Origin: Paenibacillus validus NBRC 15382 | GTDB lineage: Bacteria; Bacillota; Bacilli; Paenibacillales; NBRC-103111 | Assembly: GCF_004000985.1 (NCBI RefSeq) | Contig: NZ_BIMH01000036.1 | Location: 1-54,939 of the forward strand | Direction of reading: 5' to 3' | Length of the DNA stretch: 54,939 nt | In this document: one piece after another, positions 34,358-43,700 of the stretch | How positions within the stretch are numbered: the first letter of the stretch is position 1 | How the letters are laid out: each line of letters begins with the position of its first letter | The notes under the pieces: generated by a model | The model's input: only the letters and a program-made list of their open reading frames with translations | What the model was told of the DNA's origin: nothing | Databases searched by the model: none | Made by a program: the position numbers and the translations under genes

Positions 34358-36055
34358 TTACTTCTTCAGCAAATTCAGGATGGCCTGCGCCGTCTCCGCA
34401 CGTACGGCATCTGCTCCAGGATCGAACTGCATCGCCCCCTTGCCCTTCATCAGACCAAGCGCAATCGCCTCGCTCACCTCCGCCTGAGCCCAGCGCGATA
34501 CCTCCGAACCGTCCGTAAACGTCAGAAGCCCGCCGCCGCCGGCCCCTGTCGCCTGACCGCCGTTCTGCTTATACGCTCTAACCAGCAAGGCTGCCATCTG
34601 CTCCCGGGTTATCGGGGCATCCGGCGCAAATTCGTTCAAGGAGACGCCCTGCACGATGCCCGCCTGATAGGCGGCCGTCACGTCGCTTGCGTACCAAGCG
34701 CTTGCCGCGATATCCGTGAAAGGCGACGGCGCAGCACTTGGCGCCAGTTCCAGACTGCGGACAAGCATGGCGGCAAACTCCGCCCGGGTCGTCTTGCCGT
34801 TCGGCTTGAACTCGGTTTCCGTTACGCCGTTCACTACATGCCGGGCAGACAGCACCTTCAAGGTGCGGTAGGCCCAATGCTCAGCGGGTACGTCCGCATA
34901 GGTCTTGTCGAGTTCCAGCAGCGCATAGCGGCTTAAATGCTCCAGCGTTACCGTCATTTGTCCGGAAGCGGGTTCAAGAGTGCCGCCTACATACGCCCAT
35001 GCCTTCGTCGCTTCGTTGAAATAGTACACGCCGAGAAGCGATTCGTCCACCGTCGACGCGTCGTAAGTGAACGTGAGCTGAATGCCGCCTGAGACGATTC
35101 CTGCGTCAAACGCCTGACCGTCTGCCGACCGCAGCGTGACCTGCAGGTCATACACCACGCCGGCTATCTTGATCTTGGCTCCGGCTCCCGCAGTCGGTGC
35201 AGGAGCCGCCAGCCCCGTTACCGGAACCATCTTCACCTCCACGGTCGCCCCCTTCAAATCGTTCGCTCGGGCAGCCAAGGCAGCCAGCAGCTCCGGCTTC
35301 ACCTTCATAGCAAGCTGTCCCGCTTGAACCTCCAACTCATGTCCGGATACCTTGTCAAAAGGAACGATAGCCGTCGATGCGCTCTCCGGCAGCCTTACGG
35401 ACGCTTTGCCGTCCTTGACCTCCACCTCCGTTAGCGCGGCGGCATTCGGCTGTTGTCCGGCATTGCCTCCGCTGCTGCCGCCGCCGGTATCGCCTCCCCC
35501 CGTTGGGTCGCCGTCGGTTTCACCGCTGCCCGAAACCGATGCGCGTACCTCAAGTTCAGGCGACGCGGTGACCGCCGGCGCCTTGGAATCGGCCGGTATC
35601 AGCTTTACGCGCCCCAGCGTCACCGTCGCCTGTCCCGCTGATTTCGCCTTAAAGATGACCGTGCCGAGCGTGGCCTGCCCGCTTTGTCCTGAAGCGTCTC
35701 CGGTTTTGGTAAAGCCGAACAAAATATCGCCTTGGGCGAGCTTCTCATCGATCAGCCTTGGCGGACTGACGTTCGGATCCGGCGTAATGCTGAACCCTCC
35801 GGTTATTCCTGTGGACATCCCGATATATTCAAGCCGGCTCGTATCGAAATGCAGCTCCAAATCATAACCGTACAAATCGACCAGCTGTTCCCCCGTTATC
35901 GTAACGCGGAGCTCCTGACCGATGTTCAGGCTTGTGCGCGAAGCCGTCAATTCATAGGCCGGGCTGCCCGCCGCCGCTCCTCCCGGCGTGATCCAAACGG
36001 CTGCGCATAGACTAAGAGCGGTCGTTACCGCTGCCCACTTTCGACGCATACTCAT
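34358..36055 (-). CDS. SLH-anchored cohesin-domain protein (putative surface scaffoldin)
   Basis: About 565 residues (ATG 36055; GTG 36067 and ATG 36049 are alternatives). Signal peptide; cohesin-type beta-sandwich about 36-176 (TASRTSLNIGQELRVTI, YGYDLELHFDTSRLEYIG, FGFTKTG); Gly/Ser/Asp linker about 177-208; a second beta-rich domain about 209-385; three SLH repeats about 387-447, 448-510 and 514-569 that bind pyruvylated secondary cell-wall polymer. It lies in the same run as glycosidases that end in dockerins. The simplest reading is a one-cohesin anchoring scaffoldin that displays those enzymes on the cell surface. The specific cohesin-dockerin pairing is inferred, not shown. Confidence 0.85.
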   Translation of the reverse strand: MSMRRKWAAVTTALSLCAAVWITPGGAAAGSPAYELTASRTSLNIGQELRVTITGEQLVDLYGYDLELHFDTSRLEYIGMSTGITGGFSITPDPNVSPPRLIDEKLAQGDILFGFTKTGDASGQSGQATLGTVIFKAKSAGQATVTLGRVKLIPADSKAPAVTASPELEVRASVSGSGETDGDPTGGGDTGGGSSGGNAGQQPNAAALTEVEVKDGKASVRLPESASTAIVPFDKVSGHELEVQAGQLAMKVKPELLAALAARANDLKGATVEVKMVPVTGLAAPAPTAGAGAKIKIAGVVYDLQVTLRSADGQAFDAGIVSGGIQLTFTYDASTVDESLLGVYYFNEATKAWAYVGGTLEPASGQMTVTLEHLSRYALLELDKTYADVPAEHWAYRTLKVLSARHVVNGVTETEFKPNGKTTRAEFAAMLVRSLELAPSAAPSPFTDIAASAWYASDVTAAYQAGIVQGVSLNEFAPDAPITREQMAALLVRAYKQNGGQATGAGGGGLLTFTDGSEVSRWAQAEVSEAIALGLMKGKGAMQFDPGADAVRAETAQAILNLLKK

Positions 36056-36081
36056 GAACTGCTTCACCCTTTCTTCTCGTC

Positions 36082-39000
36082 TTAAATCGATCTTGCCACA
36101 ATCGCAAGGTCTTCCATGTCCACCTTGCCGTCTTGGTTGACGTCGGCCTTAGCCGCATTCGCATCCCAGTCCGCCTCTTTCGATTGCTTCCCGTATGAAC
36201 GGGCCGCCATCGCCAGGTCGCCTATGGTAACTCCGGCTGAGCCGTTCAGGTTGGCATTGATCCGCTTGGCCTCGAAGCGCTGTACGGCCTCCGTCAAGGC
36301 TTCGTAAGCGTTCTTCACCTGCTCCCCGGTTGCCTCCGCATCGGCCGCTACCAGACGGGCCTGCTCGATGGAGCTTTGGAGAGCCGCCTTCGCACCGGCG
36401 ATGTAATACCCGTGCCGGTTATCCTCTGCCGCTGCATCGTGCTTGGTCTGTGCGTCGGCCGCCGCCTGCTGAAGAGCCGTTCTGTCAACGTCCGTGCCGA
36501 CAGCAGCCCTTGAAGCAAGAGCGATGTAATCCAGCTCGTAAAAGCCTGCGTCCGCAGCCGTTCCCCGCATAAATTTGATGCTGTTGATCCCTTCCTGAAG
36601 CTCGACCTGAACGCTGGTCGCCATAAACCGGCCCCAGCCGATCGTCCCCGTCAAATCCACGTGTTGCTCCTGCCCGTCATTCACGATGATGCGGGCCGTT
36701 GCGGGACGATAATTCCCTGTATTCTGCGCATACCACACATACAGCCTGTATACACCGCTCTTCGGTGCGACAACCTCATTGAAATTGACATAGCTGTCGG
36801 GAAAATCGATATGGCCGACATAGCTCGAGGCGGATGCGTAACTGTTGTTCGTATTCACCTTGGCATTGTGGATCTGTGCTTGCTCCGCCTCGTATTTGGC
36901 CGGCGAGACGTTCTCGTCCCCGGTCACCTCCGGGAAGTAAGTCACGCGCAGATTTTCCGATCCGAACGGAACGAGCGTCAGGTTGACCGTGGGCTCCGCG
37001 GAATAAACCGGCCCTACCGGCGGCTCTGCCGCCGACACGCCGTTCGGGGCCTTGCCCCAGGTCGGGATCAGCTTGCCTTTGGCAACCAGCTTCACGGGCG
37101 TCTTCGCCTGCTCGAACGGATTGTCCGGCATCTCCGAGGTGACGACCTGAATCGATGCCTCCGGATGAGCCCGATCGATCAGCAGTCCGTAATTCCACGG
37201 ATTGTCTGCCGTGATGTTGTACTGCTTAAAGCCGGGCTCCGTCACCTGAGGCGCCGGATTCGATTGCTCGGTCCACTTCTCGTCGATTTTCAACGAATAG
37301 ACGAGCGGCCCGCGTTCGATGCCGACCGAATTATTCACCCACGTAGACATCCGAAGCTTCATCGGCAGCGTCAGCTCCACCGTATCGCCCTGGCTCCACG
37401 TCCGTTCAATCGTATAGTAGCCGCCGGATGTAACCGCCGGCTGCGGTTCGCCGTTCACCTTGACTGCCGCCCCGTCCGTCCAGGCCGGTATGCGCAGCTT
37501 GAGCGGAAAGGCTACACTGGCCGAAGCCTGCTCCACGGTAAACCGAAGCTGGTCCTCGAACGGATAATTCGTGGCCTCCCGAATCGTCACATCCGCTCCT
37601 TTGATTTTCGCCGATACCCGGCTCGGACCGTATGCAATCACGCCAAGTCCCCCGTCACTCGTTGCCGCCCACATATCTTTGACAAAATAAGGCCAGCCCA
37701 TATGTAAATTGAAGCGGCAGCACGGAAAGCCGGAAAACGGCGACTGCACGGTGCCATTGTCGTAATTCTGCTTAAAGCCGTGGTCCGTATTCCGGCTCTG
37801 AATCTGATTCGGAAGCGAGTAATATTGATGTGTCTTGATGTCCTTGCTCATCGCGCCGGGAAGTGAGTTGAAGGTCAGCTTTTCAAGTGCGTCTCCTACG
37901 GACGCTTCGCCCGTGATCATCGCCGTCACCGCATCGCTGTGAATGCGCTCCACGATCGCGCAGAGCTCGACGCCCTGCGTCGATGCCAGACCCGAGAGCA
38001 TCTCGGTGCCTGCGTTGATCCCGGTGATTTGATTGTGCGAGCGATTCAGATTTGCGACGCCGGCATCATAGGCGTTCTTATCCGCATCGTTTTTCGAAAG
38101 CTGGTAGTAAATCGCCGGCGTTTTGATCGATTGATTCACGTTTACGGTATGCTGCGTATAGAAATTGTCCGGGTTCGTCCGGGCCGGTTCCAAAAATTTG
38201 TTGTTCGTCAACAGATCCGTCACATCGAACCCTTGCGCGTTCAGCTTCTCCGCCAGCTGCAGCAATGACGCATCCCCCGTCCGGTTGTAAAGCCAGAGCA
38301 CCACGTTCATGTTGTCGCCATTGCGTATTTTCCCCCAATCGAACAGCGGCTGCTGATCCAGATTCGCGAGCTGATAGTGAAAATACTTGGTGAGAAAATC
38401 GGTCACCCGCGCATCGCCGGTCGCTTCGTAATAGTCCTTCAGCACATAGATAGCAACCATCCGCGGCCACCAGTCATTGTCGCTCTTCGGTCCGAAATTA
38501 CCGTCCGCGCGCTGGCTCTGCAGCATCCAGTTGACCCATTTTTGCGATTTGGCGATCAGCCCGGGATCGTTTAACGTATAAGCGAGCGCTACCAGGCCCT
38601 TCACATAATACACGGGCCGCTCCCAGTTCGTATCGGGCGCCGTGCCTCCCAGCCATTCGGTGTTGCTGCCGAGCTCCGCATACAAATCCTCCGCGTAGCC
38701 GGTAGCTCCGTCCTTCATCAGCTCAAGCTGCTTCAGCAGCCAGCCTTCGGCCTTCACGGAGCCGAGCGGCAGCGAAACGAAGGGCGTTTGTACGAGCGGC
38801 GCTTTATTGGCTACCGGCTCCTTGAACGCTTCAACCGGAACGGCGTATTCGCTGGCGATGAAATGATCGAACACCGGCTGTCCACGCTCGACGCGGTAGC
38901 CGATTCCGCCGGACTTTAAACGCTGCGGGCTGTCATCCGTCACCGTAATCAAGGGCTTGTGCATATCCTCTACATACACCTGGATCTGATCACCGTACGT

Positions 39001-40017
39001 CGCAACCTTCAGCTGATACAACCGGTTCGGATCGACCTGTTCCAGCGCCTTCACCGTTTGCAGCACCGTACGGTCGCCGTTCATTCGCTCCAACGTCACA
39101 TTTCCGTCGGCGCTTAATCCGGCATAATAGCCGTGAACGTTAGAGGATCCGGGCCCGGCACCGGCCACGCGGAAGAGCAGGCCGGCATTCGCATCCGCAG
39201 CAGCAAGCTTCAGCTCCGTTTCCACGGTGGCGTCGCCGAAGTCCGCGTCCTTGGCCAGCAGCTTCGCACCAGCGCCTCCGGCTTGCACAGTAACGCCTCC
39301 CGCTTGCAGGCCCCAAACGCCGTCGATCACCTTCCATTTCTCAAGCCCGGAGACTGACGGAGGATCCTCGAACGTATCCTCGAACGCCAAGCTTTCGTCT
39401 TGTTGCTTGATCCTCAGATTGTCGTAAATCGCCTCGGATTGATAGATCCGGACGCCGATTTTCCCCGATGCGTAGCTGTTATCGGTATGCTCCAGCACAA
39501 GGGCGTCATTCACATAAAAGCGAATGAGCGGGCCTGCAGCCGTCACTTTAAAACGATAGGTTACGTTCGGGTTCACCGTGATGGAAGAGCGCTTTAACTC
39601 CGTCCAGTTGTTATTCATCCGGCCGAGAAACACGCTGCCCGTGCCGCCGGCGCTGATTCCCGCATAATAGCCCTTCACATTGTCGGCTCCTGAAGAGGCG
39701 TCGGCGACCCGAAACAAAAGGCCGGCGTCCCCGTTACGATTGGCAAGGCTGATCTCCGTTTCGACCGTGAAATCCTGCAGCTCCGCGCTCTTGGCCAAAG
39801 CCTTGTAGCCCCGGCCTGCAGGCACGGTCAGCTTGCCGGATGAGATGGCCCACGAACCCTCGATGATCTCCCAATTGTCATTGATGTAGCTTTGATCAAA
39901 ATGATCCTCTATAAAGCCGGTCGCTTTCGCAGCCGCTTCGAGATGAACCGCCGGCAGAAGCAGGCTGACATACAGTGTTAGGATCAGAAGCGCCGCGATT
40001 CTTGCCTGAAACCTCAT
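36082..40017 (-). CDS. Secreted GH127-type beta-L-arabinofuranosidase with dockerin
   Basis: 1311 residues. Signal peptide to about residue 30; two concanavalin-like modules about 35-205 and 210-390; GH127-type (DUF1680) catalytic region about 410-1020; a CBM6/35-like module about 1040-1170; FIVAR about 1178-1252; dockerin about 1253-1311 whose second Ca loop is canonical (DVNQDGKVDMED) and first is degenerate (NLNGSAGVTIGD). The Zn/Cys catalytic set of GH127 is visible: E684 and C686 (VELCA) and the adjacent C766-C767 (FPCCRFN), corresponding to E338, C340, C417 and C418 of Bifidobacterium HypBA1. GH127 removes beta-L-arabinofuranose, for example from hydroxyproline-rich glycoproteins; GH146 is an alternative. 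A GAGG site precedes ATG 40017. Confidence 0.9.
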   Translation of the reverse strand: MRFQARIAALLILTLYVSLLLPAVHLEAAAKATGFIEDHFDQSYINDNWEIIEGSWAISSGKLTVPAGRGYKALAKSAELQDFTVETEISLANRNGDAGLLFRVADASSGADNVKGYYAGISAGGTGSVFLGRMNNNWTELKRSSITVNPNVTYRFKVTAAGPLIRFYVNDALVLEHTDNSYASGKIGVRIYQSEAIYDNLRIKQQDESLAFEDTFEDPPSVSGLEKWKVIDGVWGLQAGGVTVQAGGAGAKLLAKDADFGDATVETELKLAAADANAGLLFRVAGAGPGSSNVHGYYAGLSADGNVTLERMNGDRTVLQTVKALEQVDPNRLYQLKVATYGDQIQVYVEDMHKPLITVTDDSPQRLKSGGIGYRVERGQPVFDHFIASEYAVPVEAFKEPVANKAPLVQTPFVSLPLGSVKAEGWLLKQLELMKDGATGYAEDLYAELGSNTEWLGGTAPDTNWERPVYYVKGLVALAYTLNDPGLIAKSQKWVNWMLQSQRADGNFGPKSDNDWWPRMVAIYVLKDYYEATGDARVTDFLTKYFHYQLANLDQQPLFDWGKIRNGDNMNVVLWLYNRTGDASLLQLAEKLNAQGFDVTDLLTNNKFLEPARTNPDNFYTQHTVNVNQSIKTPAIYYQLSKNDADKNAYDAGVANLNRSHNQITGINAGTEMLSGLASTQGVELCAIVERIHSDAVTAMITGEASVGDALEKLTFNSLPGAMSKDIKTHQYYSLPNQIQSRNTDHGFKQNYDNGTVQSPFSGFPCCRFNLHMGWPYFVKDMWAATSDGGLGVIAYGPSRVSAKIKGADVTIREATNYPFEDQLRFTVEQASASVAFPLKLRIPAWTDGAAVKVNGEPQPAVTSGGYYTIERTWSQGDTVELTLPMKLRMSTWVNNSVGIERGPLVYSLKIDEKWTEQSNPAPQVTEPGFKQYNITADNPWNYGLLIDRAHPEASIQVVTSEMPDNPFEQAKTPVKLVAKGKLIPTWGKAPNGVSAAEPPVGPVYSAEPTVNLTLVPFGSENLRVTYFPEVTGDENVSPAKYEAEQAQIHNAKVNTNNSYASASSYVGHIDFPDSYVNFNEVVAPKSGVYRLYVWYAQNTGNYRPATARIIVNDGQEQHVDLTGTIGWGRFMATSVQVELQEGINSIKFMRGTAADAGFYELDYIALASRAAVGTDVDRTALQQAAADAQTKHDAAAEDNRHGYYIAGAKAALQSSIEQARLVAADAEATGEQVKNAYEALTEAVQRFEAKRINANLNGSAGVTIGDLAMAARSYGKQSKEADWDANAAKADVNQDGKVDMEDLAIVARSI

Positions 40018-40036
40018 GTGTCCTCATTCCTCCCCA

Positions 40037-40642
40037 TTATTCGCTCGACAAGCGCTCCAGCTTCTGCTCGAACTCTATCGGATCGGCCATATGGAACGTA
40101 TCGGCGATATAACCGTCTTTATCGATCAGAAATGTCGTCGGCAGTGCATGAAGCTCGTATAAATAAGCCGCACGCTTATTCTCGTCCATCAGCGTCGGAT
40201 AGGCTAAGCCGTTCATCCGCATGAATGCCGAGATGCGCTCGGGGTTCTTTTCTTCCGTCGAGACGTTGATTCCGTAAAAGTCCACATGATCCTTGTACTG
40301 CTCATGCAGCCGCTTCAACGTGGGAGCCTCCACCGCGCACGCCTCGCACCAGCTGGCCCAAAAATGGATCAGCACCGGCCGGTTCCTAGATCCGCCGATC
40401 GTTACCGTTTCGCCCTCCAACGTCTTCAATGTAAAAGAAGGCGCTTGGACGCCGGAATGCCTACGCTGTGAAGCCGTCTTCGGCGCCTCAGCCGTCATCA
40501 AGATTTGCTCCATCGCTTTGGCATCGATCTTGCGGGCGGGATCGAAGCCAGTCGGCTCCGTCAGTTTAAGGTTCTGCACCAAGGTGAAGCCGGTGATCAA
40601 CAGCGCCAGCACCAGCAGAATCGGCAGCCCTATTCGTTTCAT
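40037..40642 (-). CDS. TlpA/ResA-like membrane-anchored thiol-disulfide oxidoreductase
   Basis: 201 residues. N-terminal membrane anchor (about 5-24), then an extracytoplasmic thioredoxin fold of the AhpC-TSA/TlpA type with active-site C99-E-A-C102 in WASWCEAC and a cis-Pro loop (LPTTFLID). Such proteins usually keep outside cysteines reduced. It sits 19 bases before the GH127-type gene and 87 bases after the giant glycosidase gene, all co-directional. A plausible task is protecting the extracellular catalytic and zinc-binding cysteines of GH127 (inference). No CcdA-like electron donor is encoded in the window. Confidence 0.88.
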   Translation of the reverse strand: MKRIGLPILLVLALLITGFTLVQNLKLTEPTGFDPARKIDAKAMEQILMTAEAPKTASQRRHSGVQAPSFTLKTLEGETVTIGGSRNRPVLIHFWASWCEACAVEAPTLKRLHEQYKDHVDFYGINVSTEEKNPERISAFMRMNGLAYPTLMDENKRAAYLYELHALPTTFLIDKDGYIADTFHMADPIEFEQKLERLSSE

Positions 40643-40678
40643 AACCGGTCGTCACTCCTTCCGAGGCTTCTGCCATTT

Positions 40679-40722
40679 GCGAAGAAACGCCCCGCAGGTG
40701 CAGCCGCCGGGCGTCTCTTCGC
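40679..40722 (-). terminator. Strong hairpin between the giant glycosidase and TlpA genes
   Basis: GCGAAGAGACGCCC and GGGCGTTTCTTCGC pair over 14 bases with one mismatch. No T tract follows, so this looks more like a stabilising or processing hairpin than a full terminator. Confidence 0.5.
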
Positions 40723-40729
40723 TTCATTC

Positions 40730-43700
40730 CTAATCCAGCATAGCTCTGGCTACAATCACCAGATCCTCAATGTCCACCTTGCCGCTGTAGTTCACATCCG
40801 CTTTCATCGCTTGCTCATCCCATCCGGGCTGACCGGATTGCTTGCCGTAGGACGCCGCCGTTAAAGCCAGATCTCCGACGGTAATCCCGCCTGAGCCGTT
40901 CAGATTGGCATCGATTCTCTTCGACTCGAAAGCGGCCAGCGCCTCCGATACGGTCCGCAGCGCCTCGGTTATCTGCTGCGGCGTAGCTTCCGCGTTCACC
41001 GCCGTTGCAGCCGCATGGTCGATGGCAGCCTGGAGCGTCGCCTTGGAGCCCGGTACATAAGCGCCATGGCGATTGTCTTCCCATGCGCCGTCATGCTTCG
41101 CTTGTGCGGTTGCGATCGCCTGAACCAGCGCTTCCTTGCTTGCCGCCTTCGCCGTAATTTGCAGACTGTGCGAGGCGCCCTTCGCCATCAGCTCGGCGCC
41201 TGCTTCATTCGCAATGGCAATGCCGCTTACCGAAACGACGGTCTGCACCGCTTCCGCGACAGGCAGCGCCTGGAACGTCAGTTTGAGCCAGTCGCCGTTC
41301 GCCGGGAGTCCGGCGCCGAGCGCCGCCGCCAAGATGCGGACCTTGCCCGGTGCAAGCAGCCTCTTCTCTACGATCGCTATGCCTTCACGCAAAGCTGCGG
41401 CATCCTTAAGCTCAACCTGGCTCGGATCGAAGCTTACGGTCACATCAAGCGCATTGATATGCTCGAAGTCAACCGTCGTCACCGCGCTTAGACCGAAGGT
41501 CAGGTCGAAGGCCATGCCCCCTGCCGTAGACGCTGCGCCTGCCAACACGGACTGTGCTTTGGCATGGGAAGGCACCGGCTGCGGTGTAATTGTCGGTCCC
41601 CAGACCTCCAAAGCGTCGATTCCTCCCGGCTGCGGCACAAAATGCACACGGTCGATCGCCAGCTTTCTCGGCTCGGTCGTACCGGCCTTGTAGTGCGTGT
41701 GGTACACCATGAACAGCTCCGAGCCGTCCGGAGAGCCGATGAATGAATGATGTCCCGCTCCCGGCACGATGGCGTTCGATTTCATGATGGGATTGTACGC
41801 GTACTTGGTCCAAGGGCCTGTAGGCGTCGGCGCTGTCGCATAGCCTACCCCATAATCCGGACTCTCGAAATGGTTGCCGGAATAGGTCAAGTAGTACAGC
41901 CCGTTATGCTTCAGGACAAAAGGTCCTTCGTTGATGTTCGCCACCGGTGCCTTCTGGCTCAACTCCCACGTCTGTGTAGCGCGGAATACGAACCTCAACG
42001 TATCTTCCTTGATGCTCTTCATATCGTCGTTCAGCTCGGCAACCCAGATCTCGTTGCCGTTATTGAAGCGGACAAAGTACATATAACATTTGCCGTCATC
42101 GTCGGTGAAGATGTGCGCGTCGATTTCCGGCGTATTCAGATGCAGCGGCTGCTGGACCTCCTGCACGAACGGCCCGAGCGGCGAAGTGCTGGTGGCGACC
42201 GCAAGCCGTTCCTGAACCGCATAGTACATATAGAAGATGCCGTCCTTCTCGACGACCTCCGGCGCCCAGAATTGTTTATCGCCCCATGAATGGTCCTTAT
42301 GCAGCGCCCAGCCGTCATGCGCCGTCCAATTCACGAGATCCGGGGAAGAATACACCTTGATTCCGTTAGGCATGTTCGGCCAATCGGCCGTATTCGTTCC
42401 GTACAAATAGTACATGCCATCATGCTTCAGGATAAACGGATCGGCGACGCCCGGAAGCACGGCATTCGTGTAGGTCGGACCTGCCGGAAGCCCGCTTTCG
42501 TCGATCGAGGTTACCCTTACATTGTCAAAGTCCGCATCCGCATTCCAGGTGCGGAAGCCGATCCGGCCTGTGGCCAAATGGGAAGCTTCCAACAGATCGA
42601 ACTTCGGATACCCGTTTACGTTCAGCGGATTGTCATTGACATAAATCTGGAGATGATCCTCCCGTGCGATCACCTTCAGATGCACCCATTCATCGGCTGC
42701 GACCGGAAGCTTCCTGGACGCAAGCTCCGTCCATGTTCCTCCCGAGTTCGAGCCCAGGACCACAGATTGATTGGCTGCGCTGATCCCAAGGTAGTAGCCC
42801 TCGTACGCATCCGCTCCAATCTCTGCACTAGTTGCCCGGAAAAGAAGCCCTGCTTCATTCCCGCCGGCGATATGCACATCCGCCTCCAGCATGAAGTCCG
42901 TAAAGCTCTGTCCGTCAAACAGCGCCTTATGACCGGCTCCGGCCTTCACGGAAAGCCGCCCTTCGGCCGCCGTCCATACCCCGCCGTAAGTCGACCAGCC
43001 GTCAGCGGCATTGTCAGTGAAATCATCCGTAAACAGCACGCCCGATGGCAGAGCGGTATCTTCAACGGTCACCACCGCTTGATCCCAGAAGTCTCCATTC
43101 ACCGATGCCGCCTTGATTACCGTACGGCCCGGTGCCTTCGCTTCAACCCAACCGCTGCTCGTAACGGCCGCGATCGACGGATTCGACGAGCTCCAGTGAA
43201 GCTCCTTCCCGCTGGCGCCGAGATTCGTCAGCTGCACGTTCCCGCCCGGCCGCAGCGTTACCTTTTTCGGATCGAGCTTCACCCCGCCTTGAATGGCCCG
43301 GATCGCGAAATAATCGAATTTGGCATCGATGCGATCATTTGTCGCGACAATATTGTTGGCGAACAAACCAACCTTAATATCGGTCAGAGTTGCGGTTACC
43401 GGATCGGCGGCTTGAAGCCATTCATACCCGTTCCAATAATACGTCGTATACACATTGCCCAGCTTTCTGATTTTCAGGGTAATCGTGTCGCCGCCGGGAT
43501 GTGCAGCGGGATTGCCCGGCTTCTTGTAGCTGCGTCCGATCTCATAGGCCGTTTCGATGGTTGCTCCGTTCACCCAGACATGGGCCAGCTTCACGAAATG
43601 ATCGGCATCCTGCCAGATAAACAGTCCGCCCTGCTGATGATTTTTGGCGATCGGCGCCGTGACCTTCGTTACGATTTCGAAATCGCCGCTTCCCGGATTG

